In this document: in pieces, positions 34,101-46,099 of the stretch
Layout of the letters: each line of letters begins with the position of its first letter
Position numbering within the stretch: position 1 is the first letter of the stretch
Source: Oikopleura dioica
Lineage: Eukaryota > Chordata > Appendicularia > Copelata > Oikopleuridae
NCBI GenBank assembly: GCA_907165135.1
Contig: OU015568.1
Coordinates: 8,130,501-8,194,500 of the forward strand
DNA: 64,000 nt
Direction of reading: 5' to 3'
Notes under the pieces: generated by a model
What the model was told of the DNA's origin: nothing
The model's input: the letters and a program-made list of their open reading frames with translations, nothing else
Databases searched by the model: none
Made by a program: the position numbers and the translations under genes

Positions 34101-37100
34101 GAATCAGGAGCCCGAGCCTGTGTACGAAGATATAATTTTGGAGAAGAAAGGTGGTGGTCTTGGACTCAGTATCGTCTCTGCTAAGGGCGCTACGCAGCAT
34201 GACTATGGAATCTACATTAAATCTGTTGTCCCAGGAAGGGTTTTGAAAATTGTTCTGGAGACATAAAAGCGGGCAAATAAGAAACGCAATGAAATTTGCT
34301 AAAAATTTCCTCTTTGAATCTATGAAATTATTATTGAATCTAACCCCGAAAAAGGAGGAGCAGCTTATGATGATCGTCGATTAGCTTCTGGCGACCTTCT
34401 AGTGGCTGTTGATGACCGATCATTGGAAGGTCTATCGCAAGACAGAGCGGCGGACATAATGCGACACACAGGGAATACGGTGAAACTGACCGTCATCAAA
34501 GATGCAGCTTCCCTTTACGGCGTAGATCAGCTGTTGGCTCAGCCCAGTCCGACACGAGCCTCCGTTGAAAGCGGCGTCAAACTAAACGGTAATTATCTAT
34601 TTATCTATCGGGAATATACAGTGCGTGTTTTCGCCCACTAGAAGGTGTCCACTTGTAGTGAAAAGTAGAAGTTGTGTAAGTCTGGCGGGAATAAAGAGCC
34701 TCTTATCGTTAAACACTGCCGCAAGAATCAACAAAAGAAAAAGAGAGCTTTCTAAAACAATCCAAACTACATCCGCTTAAAAGAAGCAGAGATGTCAGCG
34801 CTGGATCGATTTTTGAACTCAGAGTACTTCGTTAAAAAGGATGCGAAGCCAAATACGAAAAAGACTGGCATAAAATCCCTAGTGGGGAAATTTGAAGTCA
34901 AGGAAAATGAACTTAAATTAGATGCAGTAAAAGCTACGACTTCGCAATCATGGCTTTGGGCAATTGGATTTAAATTTCTTAAAATTTCAACATTAGTTTT
35001 GGTCGTTTCAAAAGATCTAAGCTTGGATTTTTTCTTGAATAATTCCATAAAAAGAGACGAAAGTCCGACAAAGATTTTTCATACAAGAGAAAAACCTCTT
35101 GGAATGATAATCTTGGCTCTGAAATATCGTCAAAGGCAGAGTTTTTCAAGTCATTTTGCTACTAGAGTAAACAGGAACTTATCCACAAGCAAATACTCTT
35201 TCCGAGGGCTTGATGCTTGAAAAGCCTGATAAGGAAATATTACAGGATCTCACCAGCCGCCAGCTGAAGCACAATAGATCTCGCCAGCGACAGCGATCTT
35301 TACAAAATTTTCAAAAGCGTACATCCTGAATTTAAAATCACAAAGGGACTTCTTCACTAAACAAGCTTTTTTCAGGAATCCGTCAGAGTCAGAGCTCCTA
35401 CACGACGATAAACAATTACTATCCCGATAAGCCTCAGATTGTGTCAGCTGAAGCTCCAGTTAAGCTAACAGTAAGTTGGAGTTCTTTCGAGAGGAGGGAC
35501 TTACTTTCGACGAAATGCGTATTTACTATTCTGTCATAGACGGAGCTTCCGTTGCCACCAGCACACTTGCTAGAGGCCACTGTCAATTCTGACGGGCACG
35601 AGTATTGCTTGCCGCCCTCCAAGGAGAATACGCCAAATCATCGTCAACAAACACCTTCTGATCATGAAAGGGATCAAATGGTCGAGCTCAAGCCAAAAGT
35701 AATTCTCTTCTGTAATTTTCAGACCTGTAATTTTTTCATTAGGCCAGTCCAAAGTCTCAAAAAAGCGACAGTCAAAGTGAAAACGAGCGAACTCACAAAG
35801 ACAGACGTTCTGGTCGACGACATCGCGATGATCGAGCAAACCGGGAAAGAAAATCATCCCGCCATCGTGAACGAAGCCAAGAGAAGAAGAAATCCGACGC
35901 TAAGAGTGCGAATAAGACTGGAACACTGACGTCACAGTCGGGCACTTTAGGCAGGAAGAACAAAGGCGGAATGTGGGAAGATCCTCAGGTAAGAGTCCTT
36001 TAAACTCGAGCAAAAAGATAATTAGATTTTTCTAGCAACGACTTATTCAAGAGCAACTTGATATGATGAGAGATGAGGAGATAATCGAACTGCAAAACAA
36101 AAAGAACAAAACGGCTTCTGAAAATGAGAGGTAATATATTCTTCGCGTCATTTTTCATGATTTCTTGTAGGCTAAAAGTACTCATGGCCGAGCAAGAGTT
36201 CAGCCAGCGGTTAAAGCGCGACCACATTCCATCGGGGACTTCTGAAATCGATTCATACTCGGAAGAAGATGTTCCAGACCGTCCAGATCGAGATCTTCTC
36301 CTGAAGGTAAGTTCGCTTAGAACAGACTTCTTTACAGCTTTTTCAAAGATTCAAAGCCAGAACTCACTCAATGTCCATAAATCTGCCGAGGAAGAAACTA
36401 ACTCAACGAGCATGGCTGACGAAATCTCCCGAACACTCGAGCTGAAGGAGAAGGAACTTGCTGAGCAAAGGAAAAAAGAGGAAAAACTGGCGGCCCAACT
36501 TGAGCAGCAACAAAGAGAACTTGAGAGGCAGCAACAACTCGAAAGAGAAGAGGAACAGCGTGCTCGAGAGGCGGAAGAAAGACAACGACAACGCAAAATT
36601 GAGGAGGAAAAGCGAATGGAAGATTTGAAGAGGAGCGAAGATAAGCGATTAAAAGAACAAGAAAGGCTACTTCGGGAAGAGCAAGATGCTCAAAAAGCCG
36701 CTTTCTTGGCGGAAAAAGTATGTCATCGCTATTATTTTTCTTGCATTCAAAGCAAATTCTAGGAGGCATTTGAGGCGGAGCGCCGAAAAATGGAGGAAGA
36801 GCGTGCAGAATTCCTCCGACGACAGGAAGAATTCCGCAGAATGAAAGAAGAGCAGGAGCAGTTTGAGCGCGAGCGAGCCGAGTTTGAGCGAGAGCAACAA
36901 GCTCAGAAGCGAGAACTTGAGCAGCGTGCTCAGCAGCGGGAGCAAGAACTCCAGCGAAAACTCAGAGAGGAAGCGAGAAAGAAAGAACTCGCGAAAAAAG
37001 TTGACGCTGACAAGTTTGATCGACAACTTGACCGAGTCAGGAGACGTCGAGCTTCCGGTAAGTGGATTTTTTTGCTAAATGTTCGTGTATCAGTCTTTTT

Positions 37101-39035
37101 TGTTCAAATCGAGAGCGATTTGAAATCAATGTCGCACAGAACAACCCTTTTTATGGTCAATAAAAAGGGCTTCTTTCAGAAGAAGACAAGCTCAGTCAAC
37201 GTCGAAAATGGCTTGACGATCAGGAAAAGCTCAAAGAAGTCGAAGACGACATCGAAAGAGTCGTTCGCGAAGCCAGTCCTCCACGAGCACACCCTTACGC
37301 CGCTCCCGACGCCCCTCTTCCACCTCCACCAGATTCCGTCACTTCTAATTACGTAAGAACTCCATCAACATCTCATGTTGAAAATGGAAATTTTGATTCA
37401 AATTCCAACACGAAATTCCAGCGACGATATCGTCCTAGTATTGAACAGCGCTTAAGGGTAAACCAGTAGATTAGCGAGAAAAACATCGCATTCTGAAATA
37501 CTCAATAATTAATTAAAATAAATGATTGGGTGAAGTTAACGCTTGAACGCATATTGCGCAGATTTCTGCGCAGAGCCCCTTTAAAGCTCGATATCTCATA
37601 CTTTACTTGACCAAAATTTTTAATGGACCCCCACTTTAGGAGCTCTTTTTCGATGAGGAATCAGAATCTAGCATCGAAAAAAAATTTTGACTTCAGGATA
37701 AAATTTTGGCTTCAGAACAAAAATTTCCGATTCTTTCGAATCATGCTTTTTTAGCTTTTCAACAGTTCTGAATTAATTTTTCCGTCGATGAAATTTTTTT
37801 TTCCATGTTTAATCGCATATTTGCATCGAATTTAATATAAATTTTATCATTCGTAGATATATATTTTGTGCATTTGTATTTGCGATCAATGAAATTGAAA
37901 AAAATTGGAAAAAATGGTTCATTTTCGAGTAACTTTAGAAATCATTATTTTTAGCGAGGTTCGGGTAAGGGTTAGGATTTTAAACTATTATAAGCTTGTT
38001 TGCAAGCGTCTGAGCTTCATTCTGGTAGCTTTAATTTTCTCAAATCTCGACCACAGTCGTCGCTAGAGCGCTCTAAAGGTGCTGCGCAGAAATCTGCGCA
38101 ATATGCGTTCAGCAGGAAAACAATTTTGTGCGTTCATGCGTTAATTAACGGTGTGTAAAGTAACAATTGTAAACTTTGCTTGGTGAATTCGACTAATTTT
38201 AAAAATTGACAAGATCTGTATATGATTTTTGTCAATCCGTAGTTTCTATGAAATTGTACCAAATTGAAGTGAAAGCTTTCAATTTCCAAAACTTCATATA
38301 CTCATCTTCTGGGTGCATAACATTTCAAACGAGACCAAAATTTTACCGACCAAATTAGGAACAAAAAGCTGCTGAAGACCGTATGGAACGCGAACGAGAG
38401 CAGCTCGAAGAGTTGCTCTCTCGAAATAAATCACCAGTCCTTGTAAATTTCCTATTTCCAGTTCGAAATAGAGTCACTGACCATTTCTTATAGCCACCTC
38501 AGACAAGAAATGCAAGTATATCTTCGTACACTCCTCTTCTTCCAAATCACCATTTCACCAAAAATAAGCGACCACTATCGAGCTACAATCCTAAAACACA
38601 AGAACCTCCTCAAGAAAAATTCGTAATAATCAACCGTCAATAATTTGACTACTCACTTCCAATTTTACAGACTCCGTTGCCTCAAAAACCAACAGTGCCG
38701 ACGACGAGACCTAAAAGCGCGTACGAGCCCACTTCCAGCCCGAGTCCGGATTTAGACGAGTCTGCCGGGGTCATCGGAACCAACGAAATCTACAATGATC
38801 CACGAGAAAAGCGCCTGGCCAACATCAAGAGGTGAAATCAAGGAAGAGTGCTCTCCTCATCGTAGATTTTAGGGACAACTCCTTCATGCGAAAATCACAG
38901 CCTGAACCTTCAAAACTTAACTTTCGCGATCGAGCAAAGCTTTTTGAGCAATCTGGCGTCAGTCCACAAACAAATACGAAACCTAAAATGAGCAAAAAGC
39001 TTCTCGAACTGGAGCAGCAATTCGGCTCCAGATGA
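31126..39035 (+). CDS. AFDN: afadin, junctional actin-linking scaffold
   Basis: This is the largest host gene in the window. Two Ras-association regions come first (ATKCIRVASNASTFDVIETL; PGKYLVMTKAYPIDNVDE), then an FHA domain (VTEVGYVPS to about 32,600) and a DIL domain (32,900-33,750). A PDZ domain follows (GGGLGLSIVSAKGA, SVVPG|GAAYDDRRLASGDLL). A long coiled coil runs at 36,050-37,060, and the C-terminus has TNEIYNDPREKRLANIKR and KLNFRDRAKLFEQ, stop 39033-39035. Afadin links nectins to actin at adherens junctions. The intron inside PDZ (34235-34354) must start with GA to keep the conserved GGAA. One C is missing from the run at 32114-32117: the frame recovers PPPGYKPKK if it is restored. 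Large introns hold a nested ORF and a MITE. Confidence 0.92.
34792..35220 (+). CDS. ORF nested in an afadin intron, unknown
   Basis: The afadin intron from about 34,591 to 35,377 contains an ATG ORF of 142 codons on the same strand. It begins MSALDRFLNSEYFVKKD, continues GIKSLVGKFEVKENELKLD, and has a hydrophobic middle. Its end overlaps a second frame (EGLMLEKPDKEILQDLTSR) that would be continuous if one T near 35,200 were removed. No family was recognised. It could be a nested gene or a gene remnant. Its length and composition are unlike the surrounding intron sequence. Confidence 0.35.
   Translation: MSALDRFLNSEYFVKKDAKPNTKKTGIKSLVGKFEVKENELKLDAVKATTSQSWLWAIGFKFLKISTLVLVVSKDLSLDFFLNNSIKRDESPTKIFHTREKPLGMIILALKYRQRQSFSSHFATRVNRNLSTSKYSFRGLDA
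37544..38111. mobile_element. MITE in an afadin intron, 568 bp
   Basis: The left end TGAACGCATATTGCGCAGAT... is repeated inverted at the right end (...ATCTGCGCAATATGCGTTCA). The inverted repeats are 30 bp and end in the palindrome GCGCAGATTTCTGCGC. No target duplication was seen and no ORF is present. The element accounts for most of the intron between RRYRPSIEQRLR and EQKAAEDRMERE. Confidence 0.75.
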
Positions 39036-39576
39036 GAAGAGCTAAATTATAAAACAAACAGTAGATTCAATTTCCAGCTACTACTACTTTTATTTGCGTT
39101 CTTTCCCCACCTTGCACATATGGTTTAATTTTTTAATTTATTTTCTCGCTCCAACTTTTGAAATAAAAAATTCATTGACCTTTCCTTCTTTTTTCAATTT
39201 TTATTCTTTCAACTTCTTGTTTCGAAAATAACTAAAGTAACATTCCGTACCTCGCTCGATCCCACACAATTTCCACTGAACTATCTTCTTATCATACTAA
39301 ATAAAAATACAAAAAAACGCCCGATAATGGGTTACTTCATTCCTTCTTATACGAAACAAATGATAATAAAATACGATTTCTATTCACTTCTTTCTTTCTT
39401 TTTAACGAAATCCAGCTTATCCTTAAATTATCTAACCGCAGCAAAAATGAGCTCAGCTAAAAAACCGATCATTCACTCACAGTTACAGTAAAACGTCACT
39501 TCTGTTAATAAAACATTTCTTTTTTGATTTGAAGCTAAAACAGCAGCAACAGCAAGCATGATTTTCTTTGGTTAGA

Positions 39577-42500
39577 ATGTCTGGTCAGTTTTACAATCTG
39601 CCAGGGAACGATTTCAATAACTCGTATTCGCCCTCGAGTTACAACTCGTTTTCCGCTCATTCTGTCGGACAGCAACATCAGGACCACCCGAATATCTATA
39701 ATTACAATCATTCTCATCAGCATACGCCGGACATAAATCAAGGCTGGAATCAACAGGTTACGCCGCCTGGTCCACCAGGTTAGAAAATCGAAAATAAGAG
39801 TCCATCTTTTCAATACGCAAAATTAGCTCCAAGCAACCTCCAACGAAATTATGGCTACGGTCATACCAATTATCCATCTCCGCAACCAAATTTCGGCCCG
39901 ATTGGACAGCCAGTCCCTAGCAGAGGTTCGCCAGTTCGACCAAGAGGAATTCCATTTCGCGGTCGAGGACAGTTCAACAGTTTTGCCAAGCCAAAGCAGC
40001 CAGGTCCGAGGCCGATCAAAGCGACGGAAATTAAAGCTTGGTTGTTCGAGTGGTGCACGCAGAAGAAGCTCAAGCCCGAGTACAATTTCACTGCAAAGGG
40101 AAAATACCCCAAAGTGCGTTATATTTGTACGCTGAAAGTTGCCGGTTTGGCCAAGCCGCTAGAAGCCGTCCAAGAAGCTAAGAACAAGAAAGAAGCGCAA
40201 ACGCTCTGCGCCTGGGAGTTTTGTGAGCAGTTGGTCGAGCACAACATGGTCAACCAGTGCGCGCTGCCAAAGAAAGTCAGCACGGAAGAGTTACAGGCGA
40301 ATCAGGACACTGCCATTGTTTCAAAACATCCGCCCAATTCCAGTTTGCAGACAATCGGCTTAGTTGAAAATGGCGGCTGGAGTGCTGAAAATGCAAGAAG
40401 ACGATTGAACGAATTTTGCATGGAAGAACGTATTAGCTGCGAGTTTGAAACAACTTCTCATGGATCCCAATTCCAACACATCGCCATTTCTAAACTCACC
40501 TTGAACATCAAGAAAATAGGTCAAATCACTCAAACCGCCCAAGCGAGTAACAAGAAGACTGCCAACGCGCAATGTGCGCTCAATATGGTCCGGGAGTTAT
40601 TCAAACGAGGACTGATCGAGAAAGCTGGCGAAAAACGACGCTCGAGTTCGACGCAAATGAGCTGCGATGAAAACATCGAAGAAGTGAACGACGCCGACTG
40701 CGACGAGTTGACGGCTGGGTCGAAGCGAAAAGTCGACGAAGTCAAGGAAGAATTCGACGAAAACGGAAACTGGACATTGGAACTGGCGCGCTCTCGGCTA
40801 TCTGAGTTCTTTCACAAGCAAGGAAAACAGCTCAACTGCGAGGAGAAGGAATCTGGAGGGCCTTTCAACAAGCAATTCGTCTGTTCTACGGAGATTGACA
40901 TGCCTGATGGTCAGCATTTCACAGCTAGTGCGACAGCGCCGAATAAGAAGAGCGCGCAAAAGAAATGCGCGTTGTCGATGGTAATTCAACTTTACAAAGC
41001 GGGCCTTATTCCTGGCAACTCCGGCAAAAGACACAAGGAAGGAGCAAAAAGCAACGAAAGGACGGCCGAGCATATCCAGACTCGAGTGTAGATCTCAAGC
41101 ATCCGATTGTAATGCCCTCTTGGGGAAGCAGACGAACCACGCCCTTTGACGATCGACACTTGCAGTTTAAACTGGAAGAATTGGAATTCACTGAAGAAGA
41201 AAGAGTCGCCATCACAAGCGCTGTTGATTCAGTAACTGGGTATGCCAAGACGATTTCTGAAAAACTCAAAGCCGAAGAAGAAGCGATCAATCCCACTACC
41301 GAGTGGCTCATTACAGCACCACAGGTTTTCGAACCCAATTTTCTTCTCGTTTTTATGCCTTTTCTAGCCAGTGGGAGATTACTGCAACGATTTACTGTTC
41401 AAAGGCGAGTTGACTCCCGAGCTCGTGATTTCCTGCCAAGAAAAACCGACGATCAAGCTGCTGACTCGATTCACCAAAGAATTTGGATTGCTCCACAATC
41501 CAAACATGGTCACTAACGATGCGAAAAACAGTCGAATCATCATCGAAAAAGTCGTCAATTCTCTTCCTGTTCGTATAACTCTTAGTTTTACCTCGCCAAA
41601 GATGCGACCTAGTAACGATACTACCATCATAGAAGGTAAGAACACAGTAATTTCCGAGTAGGATACTAAATAAGAACGATCTTTTTGTGCGCTTCCAATT
41701 TTTCTTTGCCATATTTGAAATTTTCGAGCGCACAGAAAAGATCGCATAAGACTTGATTGAAAGGAGAATGATGGCGCCGGAGGAGTTTTCTCAATCTTGC
41801 CCCATCATAAAGCTCAACTGCTTGATCGAAATATCTTCTTTTTCTTTCTGGCAAGCAGTTGAGCTGTTCTATTGATACAGGTGAAGGTAGAGAAACAGCC
41901 CTCACCTGTGTTATGTAGAGTCCAACGATCCATCGGACGTTCTACCACGAACTAAATGCCTTGAGGCTCTTGCTGCTCTTAGACGTGCAACTTTTTTCCA
42001 GGTAGTTTTTTACGGTTATACTCAAAGCGCATGTTCAATGAAGCCTTTTCGAGTTATGAGTTTACTTTTCGATTTCAGAAACGCGTGGCGCCTAATTTTA
42101 ACGCAATCCCATTGTGCAGAATCCTCAAATTTTTACTCAACGAGTGGTCGAGCGATTTGGCTGGGTTGAAGTACTGGACTCTTCAGTTGATCATCCACAA
42201 GGCATTGGATACCTCTCCATATCCTCTCACAGCTGGTATGGCGTTTTTAGTTGGATCGAGCTTTATTGGTTTTTAGGAGATGGATTCAGACGAGTTTTGG
42301 CTGTAATCTCTTCTGGAATTTTGCTCCCTGAAAATGTTGGCGTTAGAGACTGGTGTGAGATTAATTTCGAAGGCGCTAAGCCGGAGGAAAATCTTGGTGA
42401 TGCTGCTGGTAAGACTTTTTATTAAGCCTCTCAACTGATAATTTTTGAACAAGGCACACTAACAAAGCAACAACGAGAAGACATCACATTCACTTTCCAG

Positions 42501-42612
42501 TCATTCTTGCGACAAGTGTCTTTTATGGTAAAAATTCTGCAACAATCAACCGGTCTTCAAAAATATTCAGAACATCAACAAAATCCTCAAAATCGACAAG
42601 CTAGAAAAATGA
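39577..42612 (+). CDS. dsRNA-binding protein with DZF domain (ILF3/ZFR group)
   Basis: A Gln/Asn/Pro-rich start (MSGQFYNLPGNDFNN) and an RG-type stretch (RGIPFRGRGQF) precede three dsRNA-binding domains: IKAWLFEWCTQKKLKPEYNF, NARRRLNEFCMEERI and ELARSRLSEFFHKQGKQL. Each ends in a KKxAxxxCA helix. A DZF nucleotidyltransferase-like domain follows: LKHPIVMPSW, ELVISCQEKPTIKLLTRF, TKCLEALAALRRATFFQ and FRRVLAVISSGILLP, then TKQQREDITFTFQ. The order, three dsRBDs before DZF, is the reverse of ILF3 (DZF first), so this is not a plain ILF3 orthologue. One A must be added to the run at 41046-41050 to join dsRBD3 to DZF. The start follows GGTTAG|AATG and the stop is at 42610-42612. Confidence 0.85.
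41666..41933 (-). CDS. candidate antisense gene nested in a DZF-gene intron
   Basis: On the minus strand, ATG 41933 starts MDRWTLHNT. A donor CAG|GTGAGG and acceptor CAATAG (intron 41869-41905, 37 bp) join it in frame to EQLNCLPERKRRYFDQAVEL, ending KIVLI and TAG at 41666-41668, about 77 residues. The exon composition is protein-like (helical, charged, regularly spaced Leu). The first exon overlaps 15 bases of a DZF exon and its splice acceptor on the other strand. No family was recognised. Confidence 0.45.
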
Positions 42613-42841
42613 ATCCTGACTGCCGTTAAAATGAACCTCGGCCCAACTTCCCTTTATGATTTACCTTTATTGATCCTTTATTGTTATCAGCTTCTATTCG
42701 CACTGTCCGAATTTCCAATAAAAATTCCTCAAGTTCAAATGGCGAATGTCTTTTTTTGAAGGGTTGAAAAGTTTATTTTTCTAGAACATCGACTTCGATT
42801 TTCGCAAAAATGACAAACAAATCAGTTTCAAAGGTGCAAAA

Positions 42842-44119
42842 ATGGTGGAAGGCCAAGGTATTGGAAAAATAAAGTCGCTACAATTAATTTTAGGTAGAAT
42901 TTTTTATTTTACTTTTTGATCTAATTTAACATTTTAGCCCCTGTTACAACGTTATTGGCAACAACTAATGGTTCCGATCGAGTGACTCCAAGACTGAGTC
43001 GCAGATCGTTAGCCATTCCGTTAAGAGATACTCAAGTTTCCGCTTCCACACAGGTAAAAATTCCCCTTGACTTTCAAATCGCTAATAATCCGATTTCAGA
43101 CAGAGCCTAAGCATGCAAACTGCCGTCAAGTCATCGCCAAAACCGAAAAGAAATTCGGCGAGACGCCCCCATCCTCAAAACTTCCGCGAGAGATCTGGAA
43201 GTGGCTCCAAAACATGAGTCTCCGAAAGAACATCAAAAACGTCATCAGAGATTTCAGCAATGGCTACGCTTTCGCTGAGATTCTTGGTCATTATTATCCA
43301 GAGGTAAGCTAACGCAAAACAATTCTAGAGACGATCCTCATCCTCAATTTAGGTCGTGTCGATTGAACAGTACCGCGATGGCGATAGTTTTCCGAGCAAA
43401 CAGGCAAACTGGCATCAGCTTGAGCTCTCATTTAAGAAGATATTTGGAAAGAAACAATCTCGAAGTGAGATGGTAAGTCGCCTTTTTTGATTTGTGACAT
43501 TTCTGGGTCAAGAATAAGTCTTATTCAATAAGATAATGAACGCTTCTATCTAATTGGCTGAAATAGCCGATAGATTAGAAGAACTAGCTACTTACATCTT
43601 ATGGCATTTAAAATTGATTTTAGCTGAAACAAATGACTGAAATGACGATTCATGAAAAGCCTGGTGCGCCTCAACAGTTGATCTTTTACCTCTACGAAAT
43701 CCTTACTGCGAAAAAAGTCAACTGGATGCCTGGAGAATATCCCGAAAATTACACCGATGATAAATATCAAGCGTAAGTCCTCATTGATCAAAACTTCCAC
43801 TAATCTCTTGCTGTAGGTTACTGCCGTTTCATGCTCGACACACGGCTTCGACAGCTATAAAAACAAACTTGAAGATAACAGAAGAAAAAACGTGTCCAAA
43901 TATTAATAGTGAACGGGAAAAGACGGAAAGGATCCTTGACCGACACAGAAATTGGAAGTCTGGAGAAAAGAAGTCGCAGCCAATTGTAAGTCAATTAAAA
44001 ACTTTCACTATTTTCATCGAAATTTCTAGCGCTTTGAAAAAAGGCCGACTCTTTGTGAACTCGCCGAGCGCGTAGTTCCGCCTCCTTCTCAAGATCGTCA
44101 AAAAGCCAATACTAAATAG
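42842..44119 (+). CDS. SPATA4: SPATA4-like calponin-homology (CH) protein
   Basis: ATG 42842 (MVEGQ, joining APVTTLL after a GT-AG intron) leads to the conserved CH_2 domain: LPREIWKWLQNMSLRKNIKN, VIRDFSNGYAFAEILGHYYP, then NWHQLELSFKKIFG. The family C-terminal part follows: MTIHEKPGAPQQLIFYLYEI, ENYTDDKYQ and HARHTASTAIKTNLKITE. These match SPATA4, an axonemal or sperm-flagellum protein related to SPEF1. The last exon ends QDRQKANTK with TAG 44117-44119. An ATG at 42810 exists but is out of frame with the next exon. The gene is convergent with the K+ channel gene, 92 bp away. Confidence 0.85.
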
Positions 44120-44211
44120 ACATGTTTCTGTATAAATATTTATTAAAAAGAAATTTCTCTGTCTGTATATCCTCATCATTCAGTATTACAGCTATTCTGT
44201 ATGTTCAATAT

Positions 44212-46099
44212 ATTTAGCTCAACTTGAGATTGTTCTTCACGTATTTCACTTCTTGCGTTTTTTCTTTGAGTGGCTGGCGGGTGCCAGTATTGCTGTCCCA
44301 GATTTTGGGCGCAGAGTGTTGTTGGAAAACGCGGAGCAGAGAGGTTTCTTTCTGTTCGGCGATGAAGGCGCCGGGGAAGTGTTTTTGGAGGTATTTTTCG
44401 ACTCTTCGGTTCACTAGAGAAATTTCAGTTGCTTTGGGTTCCAATTTTTATGTACCTAAAGTGACGATAGTCATAGAAAAAGAAATCCCAAAAATCATCC
44501 AAAAGAAAATCAGCACTCTATAAAGAGTGAAGATCTTCTCGACATGCGGTGGCCAAGTAGTCATATTGCAGGCAATAGGCATGCCAGTTTCTTGGTTTGT
44601 CGGGCCGCTCTGTGGCGATGGATTTGTTAGTGCTAATAGAAAGTTAAGTTCAAAGTGAAAGGCTAAACCAATTGTAATTAATTCATGTTCGAACTTTCTT
44701 TTTTTCTACCTCTGAGGCACCATTGTTGATTGAAGATGTAATCTGCAGCAAAGTCGGGCGGGACCATTCGCGGAATGTAGTCACCAAAACCGATCTTTGT
44801 TATTGTGATGATCGAGAAATATGCCGAATCTGAAACGATGCAATAATCATCAAGCCTTGCCACTTGTGAAAACGAACCTAGATAGGTCCAACCTTCCATG
44901 TATCGAAAGAGAAAGGATGGTAAGACGACGAACAAACATATGCCGCTCGTAAAATATAGTAGCATAATTGTTCGTTTGTGAAAAACGCGCTCGATGAAGT
45001 CCTTTTTCGCATAGTTTGAGCTTCGTTTCTTGATCCATTTCTGCAGTTTAATGATTCCCTTGTCAACTGAGCGCATTTTTGGATACGAGCTATTTGCTCT
45101 TTATACCTTGTTTATTAATTTTGCTGCAGAGAATACCAAAAAGCGGGATGCTGATGCCCGCAACAAACATAGTCAAGATCTTGCCGCGTTGCGTTTTCGG
45201 AGTGACATTTCCGAACCCAATCGTGGTTGCCACTGAGCCGACATAGACGAATGTTTGGTCGAAGGACCACTTTTCTCCCTCGAAGCAATTATAGATCATA
45301 TTTGGGTAGGACTCGAAGCTCAACATAACCACATCACTTAAATTTTATTTTATCAACTTCTTTCTAAATATAAAGAAGCGCATCTTGTTTTTTTATCAGG
45401 TCACGGTGTTTTACTGACTTTGACCCAAGTTTAGCTCGATTCCTCTTTCTCAGTAACAAATTTTTGATGAGAGAGGCTGTTAGCCGACCCATCTCATTTT
45501 CTATTTATAATTACTTTCAGCAGGCTCAAGGCCCTTTATAGCCAATAACAAAATTGTCGATGTTATTAACCTTTGTTACTTACGTAAGAAGGTTTTTAAT
45601 ATAAGTCCCGGAAAGGTTGAATTCTTCATCTCTGAACAAGCTCAAATTCGTCGGCCGAAGCGCTTTTGACCATTCCTTGCCCTGAAAATCGACAATTTTC
45701 CCTTTTTCAAACCCTTTTCTACCCATTGACGATTGAGTTTTCTTTTGCGAGCTTCCATATTGAGCTGGTTAATTGCATCTTCAGTGCAATTTTGCTTCAC
45801 TAGTGCGGTAAAACCTTCCTTCAAAAAGGCCAAAGAGAATTTTTTCCCAGACTGAAGCCGCTTTTCAAGCACGTTGCAAAGTCGCTTGTTGTAGCCGAAT
45901 TCGTAGAAACTGCTGATTGCCAGTTCTCGTTTGTATTTCACCACTTTTTCTCTCGACTCCCTGCATAATTTTTCCTCGGCTTCTCGTTCGGTCAATTGGA
46001 ATATTCGCGTAAGTCCAAGGAGATAAGCTCTTAAACTGTGTTTCAACTTGTCATATTCTTGACTCACATGTAAATGAGAAAAAGATAGAAGGTTTTCAT
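44212..46099 (-). CDS. two-pore-domain potassium channel (K2P/KCNK)
   Basis: The minus-strand ATG 46099 gives MKTFYLFLIY, joined to AYLLGLTRIFQLTEREAEEK: TM1 and the F-Q-x-x-E start of a K2P cap. An unusually long cap (about 150 residues, to 45,680) follows, then FNLSGTYIKNLLTDVV and the first pore TTIGFGN. After TM2/TM3 comes the second pore KIGFGD, a short extracellular Cys segment, TM4 (VLIFFWMIFGISFSMTIVTL) and a C-tail ending NNLKLS at 44212-44214. Two filters in one chain define K2P leak channels. The intron at 45632-45675 must start GAATGG to hold the frame from FRAR to DEEF. The gene is divergent from METTL22; about 280 bp separate the two starts and probably serve both. Confidence 0.82.

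Noticed and set aside
36351-37026. Ser/Leu/Phe-rich minus-strand ORFs
   Set aside because: They are antisense shadows of the afadin coiled coil.
42810-42857. Earlier ATG for SPATA4
   Set aside because: Its frame does not match the next exon; the ATG at 42842 does.
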